Assembly (NCBI RefSeq): GCF_900240945.1
Contig: NZ_OESG01000014.1
Location: 1,904,015-1,968,014 of the forward strand
Direction: 5' to 3'
Origin: Mycobacterium sp. 3519A
GTDB taxonomy: Bacteria; Actinomycetota; Actinomycetes; Mycobacteriales; Mycobacteriaceae
DNA: 64,000 bases
The first letter of the stretch is position 1, and every line of letters begins with the position of its first letter. Below are positions 60,582 through 64,000 of this stretch, one piece after another. The notes below the pieces were generated by a model. It was not told where the DNA came from, made no database searches, and saw only the letters and a list, made by a program, of their open reading frames with translations. A program made the translations under genes and the position numbers.

Positions 60582-61514
60582 ATGCCCGCGGCGTCGAAAC
60601 ACGTTGCGGTGCTGGTGTACGACGGCGTGCGCACGCTGGATGTGACAGGTCCGTTAGAGGTTTTCGACGTTGCCCGGTCGTTGCGGTGTGACTACACCGT
60701 CGCGCTCTACGCCGTCACCGATGGCGTGACCGTGCGTTGCTCGTCGGGCATGACGGTGGGTGCCGCACCGATCTCCGAGCTGCGGTCGACGGTCGACACC
60801 CTGGTGGTGCCCGGCGGTGAGTGCCTGGTGGCGCCGGGCCCCGACCCTCGTCTGGTGGCGGCCATCCGCCGCCACGCGCCGGCCGCGCGGCGCACGGCGT
60901 CGATCTGCGCCGGTTCGTTCGCGCTCGCGGCGGCCGGGTTGCTCGACGGTGTGCGCACCACGACGCACTGGCGCCTGCTCGACGTCTTCGCCCGTCGGCA
61001 TCCCGAGGCGGTGCTGGAATCCGAGTCGGTATACGTCCGGGACGGCGAAATCTGGAGCTCGGCCGGGGTGGCGGCGGGCATCGACCTGACACTCGCGCTG
61101 GTGGCCGACGACCACGGGGCGGCCATCGCACACGAAATCGGCAAGGACATGGTGGTTTTCAGCAGGCGCTTGGAGGGGCATCCGCAGCTGTCGGTGGCCG
61201 CACGCACCCCGCGGCCCAGCCATCCCCGCCTGGACCACCTGCTGCAGACCATCAACGCCGAGCCCGCCGCCAAATACACGCTCGACAAGGTCGCGGCCGA
61301 TATCGGGGTGAGCCCACGGCACCTGGCCCGGCTGTTCAGGTCGCAGGTGGGCTGCACGTTGCGGGAGTACGTGGTGGCGGTGCGGATGGAGGGGGCGGTC
61401 GGGCTGGTGCTCGCAGGTGAGTCGTTTCACGCCGCGGCGCGTCGGTGCGGATTGCGCGACGGTTCGCAGCTGCGTGAGCTGTTGGCTTCGCCGCCACCGC
61501 CGTTCGGGCGGTGA
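60582..61514 (+). CDS. GlxA-like transcriptional regulator (DJ-1/PfpI domain + AraC helix-turn-helix)
   Basis: A 310-residue regulator. The N-terminal domain is of the DJ-1/PfpI type (VAVLVYDGVRTLDVTGPLEVFDVAR, ICAGSFALAAAGLLDG), in which the Cys position is retained; the C-terminal AraC helix-turn-helix pair is at about residues 225-305 (YTLDKVAADIGVSPRHLARLFRSQVGCTLREYVVAVRMEGA). ATG at 60582 follows CGGAGG. As the divergent neighbour it is the best candidate activator of the nitrile hydratase genes. Confidence 0.87.
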   Translation: MPAASKHVAVLVYDGVRTLDVTGPLEVFDVARSLRCDYTVALYAVTDGVTVRCSSGMTVGAAPISELRSTVDTLVVPGGECLVAPGPDPRLVAAIRRHAPAARRTASICAGSFALAAAGLLDGVRTTTHWRLLDVFARRHPEAVLESESVYVRDGEIWSSAGVAAGIDLTLALVADDHGAAIAHEIGKDMVVFSRRLEGHPQLSVAARTPRPSHPRLDHLLQTINAEPAAKYTLDKVAADIGVSPRHLARLFRSQVGCTLREYVVAVRMEGAVGLVLAGESFHAAARRCGLRDGSQLRELLASPPPPFGR

Positions 61515-61516
61515 CG

Positions 61517-62686
61517 CTACCCGCGCAGCACCGACAGTCGTCGGATCGCCTCGTCGAGTGTCTCGTCGCGCTTGCAGAAAGCGAAGCGCACCAAGTGATT
61601 CCACGCGTCTGCGTGGTCGGCGGCCGGATCGCAGAACGCGGACATCGGGATTGCGGCGACGCCGGCGCGTTCGGGCAGTTGCGCACAGAATTCGGTGCTG
61701 TCGTGATAACCCAGCGGACGCGGATCGGCACACAAGAAGTAGGTGCCGAAACTGTCGTGCACCTCGAAGCCGAGTTCCGCCAGGGCCGATCCCAGCTTGT
61801 CGCGCTTGGCCTGCAGCGAGTCCCGCAGCGCCGCCACCCAGGTTTCCTCGGTGTTGAGCGCATGCGCGACGGCGGGCTGAAACGGCGCGCCGCCGACGTA
61901 GGACAGGTACTGCTTGGCGGCACGCACGCCGGCAATCAAATCCGCGGCGCCGCAGGCCCATCCGATCTTCCACCCCGTGCAGTTGAACATCTTCGCCGCG
62001 CTGGAGATGGTGATGGTGCGGCCGGCCATGCCCGGATAGTTGGCGAGCGGCAGGTGGCGGTGGCCGTCGAAGACCAGATGCTCGTAGACCTCGTCGGTGA
62101 TCACCAGCAGGTCGGCGTCGACCGCGAGTTGGGCCAGCGCCCGCAGTTCCTCATCGGTGGCCACCATGCCCGTCGGGTTGTGCGGCGAGTTGACGATCAA
62201 CGCCTTCGTCTTCGGCGTCACCGCGTTCCGCAGTCCGTCGACGTCGATGCGGAAGCCGTTGCCGTCTTGCACCAGCGGGATCGCGCGGCGCTCGCACCCC
62301 GCCATCGCGATGACAGGGGAGTAGGAGTCGTAGAACGGTTCGATCAACAACACCTCGGAGCCGGGTTCGACGAGGCCGAGCACCGCCGCCGCGATGGCCT
62401 CCGTCGCACCGACGGTGACAAGCACCTCGGTGTCGGGGTCGTATTCGGTGCCGAAGTGGCGGCTGCGCTGCGCGGCGATCGCCTCGCGCAGCGGCGCGAT
62501 GCCCAGGCCGGGCGGGTACTGGTTGACGCCCTCGGCGATGGCGTTCTCGGCGATCTTGAGCATCGCGGGCGGGCCGTCCTCGTCGGGAAAGCCCTGGCCG
62601 AGGTTGACCGCGCCGATCCGCGCGGCCAGCGCCGACATCTCGGCGAAGATCGTGACCGCATAGGGCTGCAGCCGAGAGACTGTCAT
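61517..62686 (-). CDS. dapC: PLP-dependent aminotransferase (DapC-like, Rv0858c-like)
   Basis: A 389-residue class I/II aminotransferase. The PLP Lys is in [16 protein letters not shown], the Asn/Asp pair in [10 protein letters not shown] and ITDEVYEHL, and the C-terminal Arg in [11 protein letters not shown]. It matches Rv0858c, annotated as N-succinyldiaminopimelate aminotransferase, nearly end to end from memory; the KTase/YbdL branch is equally possible on sequence. ATG at 62686 is the conserved start ([10 protein letters not shown]). It is divergent from fadA with a palindrome in its leader. Confidence 0.88.
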   Translation of the reverse strand: MTVSRLQPYAVTIFAEMSALAARIGAVNLGQGFPDEDGPPAMLKIAENAIAEGVNQYPPGLGIAPLREAIAAQRSRHFGTEYDPDTEVLVTVGATEAIAAAVLGLVEPGSEVLLIEPFYDSYSPVIAMAGCERRAIPLVQDGNGFRIDVDGLRNAVTPKTKALIVNSPHNPTGMVATDEELRALAQLAVDADLLVITDEVYEHLVFDGHRHLPLANYPGMAGRTITISSAAKMFNCTGWKIGWACGAADLIAGVRAAKQYLSYVGGAPFQPAVAHALNTEETWVAALRDSLQAKRDKLGSALAELGFEVHDSFGTYFLCADPRPLGYHDSTEFCAQLPERAGVAAIPMSAFCDPAADHADAWNHLVRFAFCKRDETLDEAIRRLSVLRG

Positions 62687-62708
62687 GGGTTCCCACCCTA
62701 AGCTGCGC

Positions 62709-62766
62709 CGAACGTGGGTTACCAACACGCAATTCTCGCGTTTCGCGTGCGGGTAACCCACGTTCG
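62709..62766. repeat. Long interrupted palindrome in the divergent dapC/fadA gap
   Basis: A perfect 15-bp inverted repeat (62709-62723 CGAACGTGGGTTACC; 62752-62766) continues after two unpaired bases as CACGC/GCGTG (62726-62730/62745-62749), leaving a 14-base loop. Because both neighbours are transcribed away from it, it cannot end either gene. It sits 22 bases before the dapC start codon and 57 before that of fadA. Confidence 0.7.
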
Positions 62767-62823
62767 CCAGGGGTGAGCAACCTCCCAACCAACAGGTTGG
62801 CCGAGGCTGTTAGGCTCGCCGTT

Positions 62824-64000
<1,177 letters not shown>

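Noticed and set aside
62687..62788. Extended start of the aminotransferase at 62788
   Set aside because: It would translate the palindromic element; ATG 62686 matches the conserved start.

Overview
The window is GC-rich mycobacterial DNA, most likely from a fast-growing environmental species (Mycolicibacterium type). The grounds are gene content: a mycolate-linked acyl-ACP desaturase, a complete yrbE/mce lipid-import operon, a PhoY2-like PhoU, an Rv0822c-like LCP protein, F420-type oxidoreductases, many TetR regulators, and many GTG starts with 4-nt stop/start overlaps. From memory, the two ends match the M. tuberculosis order Rv0821c-Rv0826 (phoU, LCP, dus, desA1, a TetR gene, an MpaB-like gene) and Rv0854-Rv0859 (SRPBCC, far, SRPBCC, SRPBCC, dapC, fadA). 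The roughly 40 kb between is accessory metabolism and regulation. I see no insertion sequence, integrase, CRISPR array or prophage.

Layout. 1-4.2 kb: phosphate uptake (end of pstS, pstC, pstA, pstB, then convergent phoU). 4.3-8.7 kb: cell-envelope LCP protein, tRNA-dihydrouridine synthase and DesA1. 8.9-14.6 kb: two tandem small secreted PASTA-like proteins, a TetR gene beside an MpaB-like oxygenase gene, a Ser/Thr kinase, a cupin and another TetR gene. 14.6-15.2 kb: tRNA-Lys (minus), then tRNA-Glu, -Asp and -Phe (plus). 15.2-18.9 kb: NarL-type regulator, receiver-only regulator, histidine kinase, class III cyclase and TetR. 18.9-24.8 kb: a Baeyer-Villiger monooxygenase divergent from CYP138-like P450, hydrolase, SDR and quinone reductase genes, with four copies of CGGTAC-N6-GTACC between the divergent starts. 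24.8-30.6 kb: hydrolase, PfpI-like protein and alcohol dehydrogenase below a large SARP/AfsR-type regulator. 30.7-37.7 kb: two paralogous metallohydrolases, SnoaL, SRPBCC and TetR genes (with a fifth CGGTAC-N6-GTACC site), then a second TetR whose gene is flanked by two copies of a 24-bp palindrome, a FAD oxidoreductase and an epimerase-like SDR. 37.7-39.1 kb: UBP zinc finger, cation-efflux and 44-residue acidic protein genes. 39.3-48.3 kb: yrbEA, yrbEB and mceA-F. 48.3-58.6 kb: a shortened SnoaL-like gene, four related SRPBCC genes, a LAL regulator convergent with a cyclase-ATPase, a CoA-transferase family protein (far) and an F420-type oxidoreductase. 58.6-61.5 kb: cobalt-type nitrile hydratase genes with accessory protein and CbtB, divergent from a GlxA/AraC-type regulator. 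61.5-64 kb: aminotransferase and fadA (cut by the window end).

Most notable: (i) a five-site, two-locus candidate regulon (CGGTAC-N6-GTACC) that links a BVMO/P450 pathway to a TetR-SnoaL-metallohydrolase operon; (ii) a second TetR with its own duplicated palindrome; (iii) dusB and the large cyclase-ATPase lack an ATG/GTG/TTG where their conserved N-termini should begin; (iv) very short ORFs bridge gene junctions by stop/start overlap; (v) three long interrupted palindromes of the same design sit in unrelated intergenic gaps. No gap between genes exceeds 300 bases.
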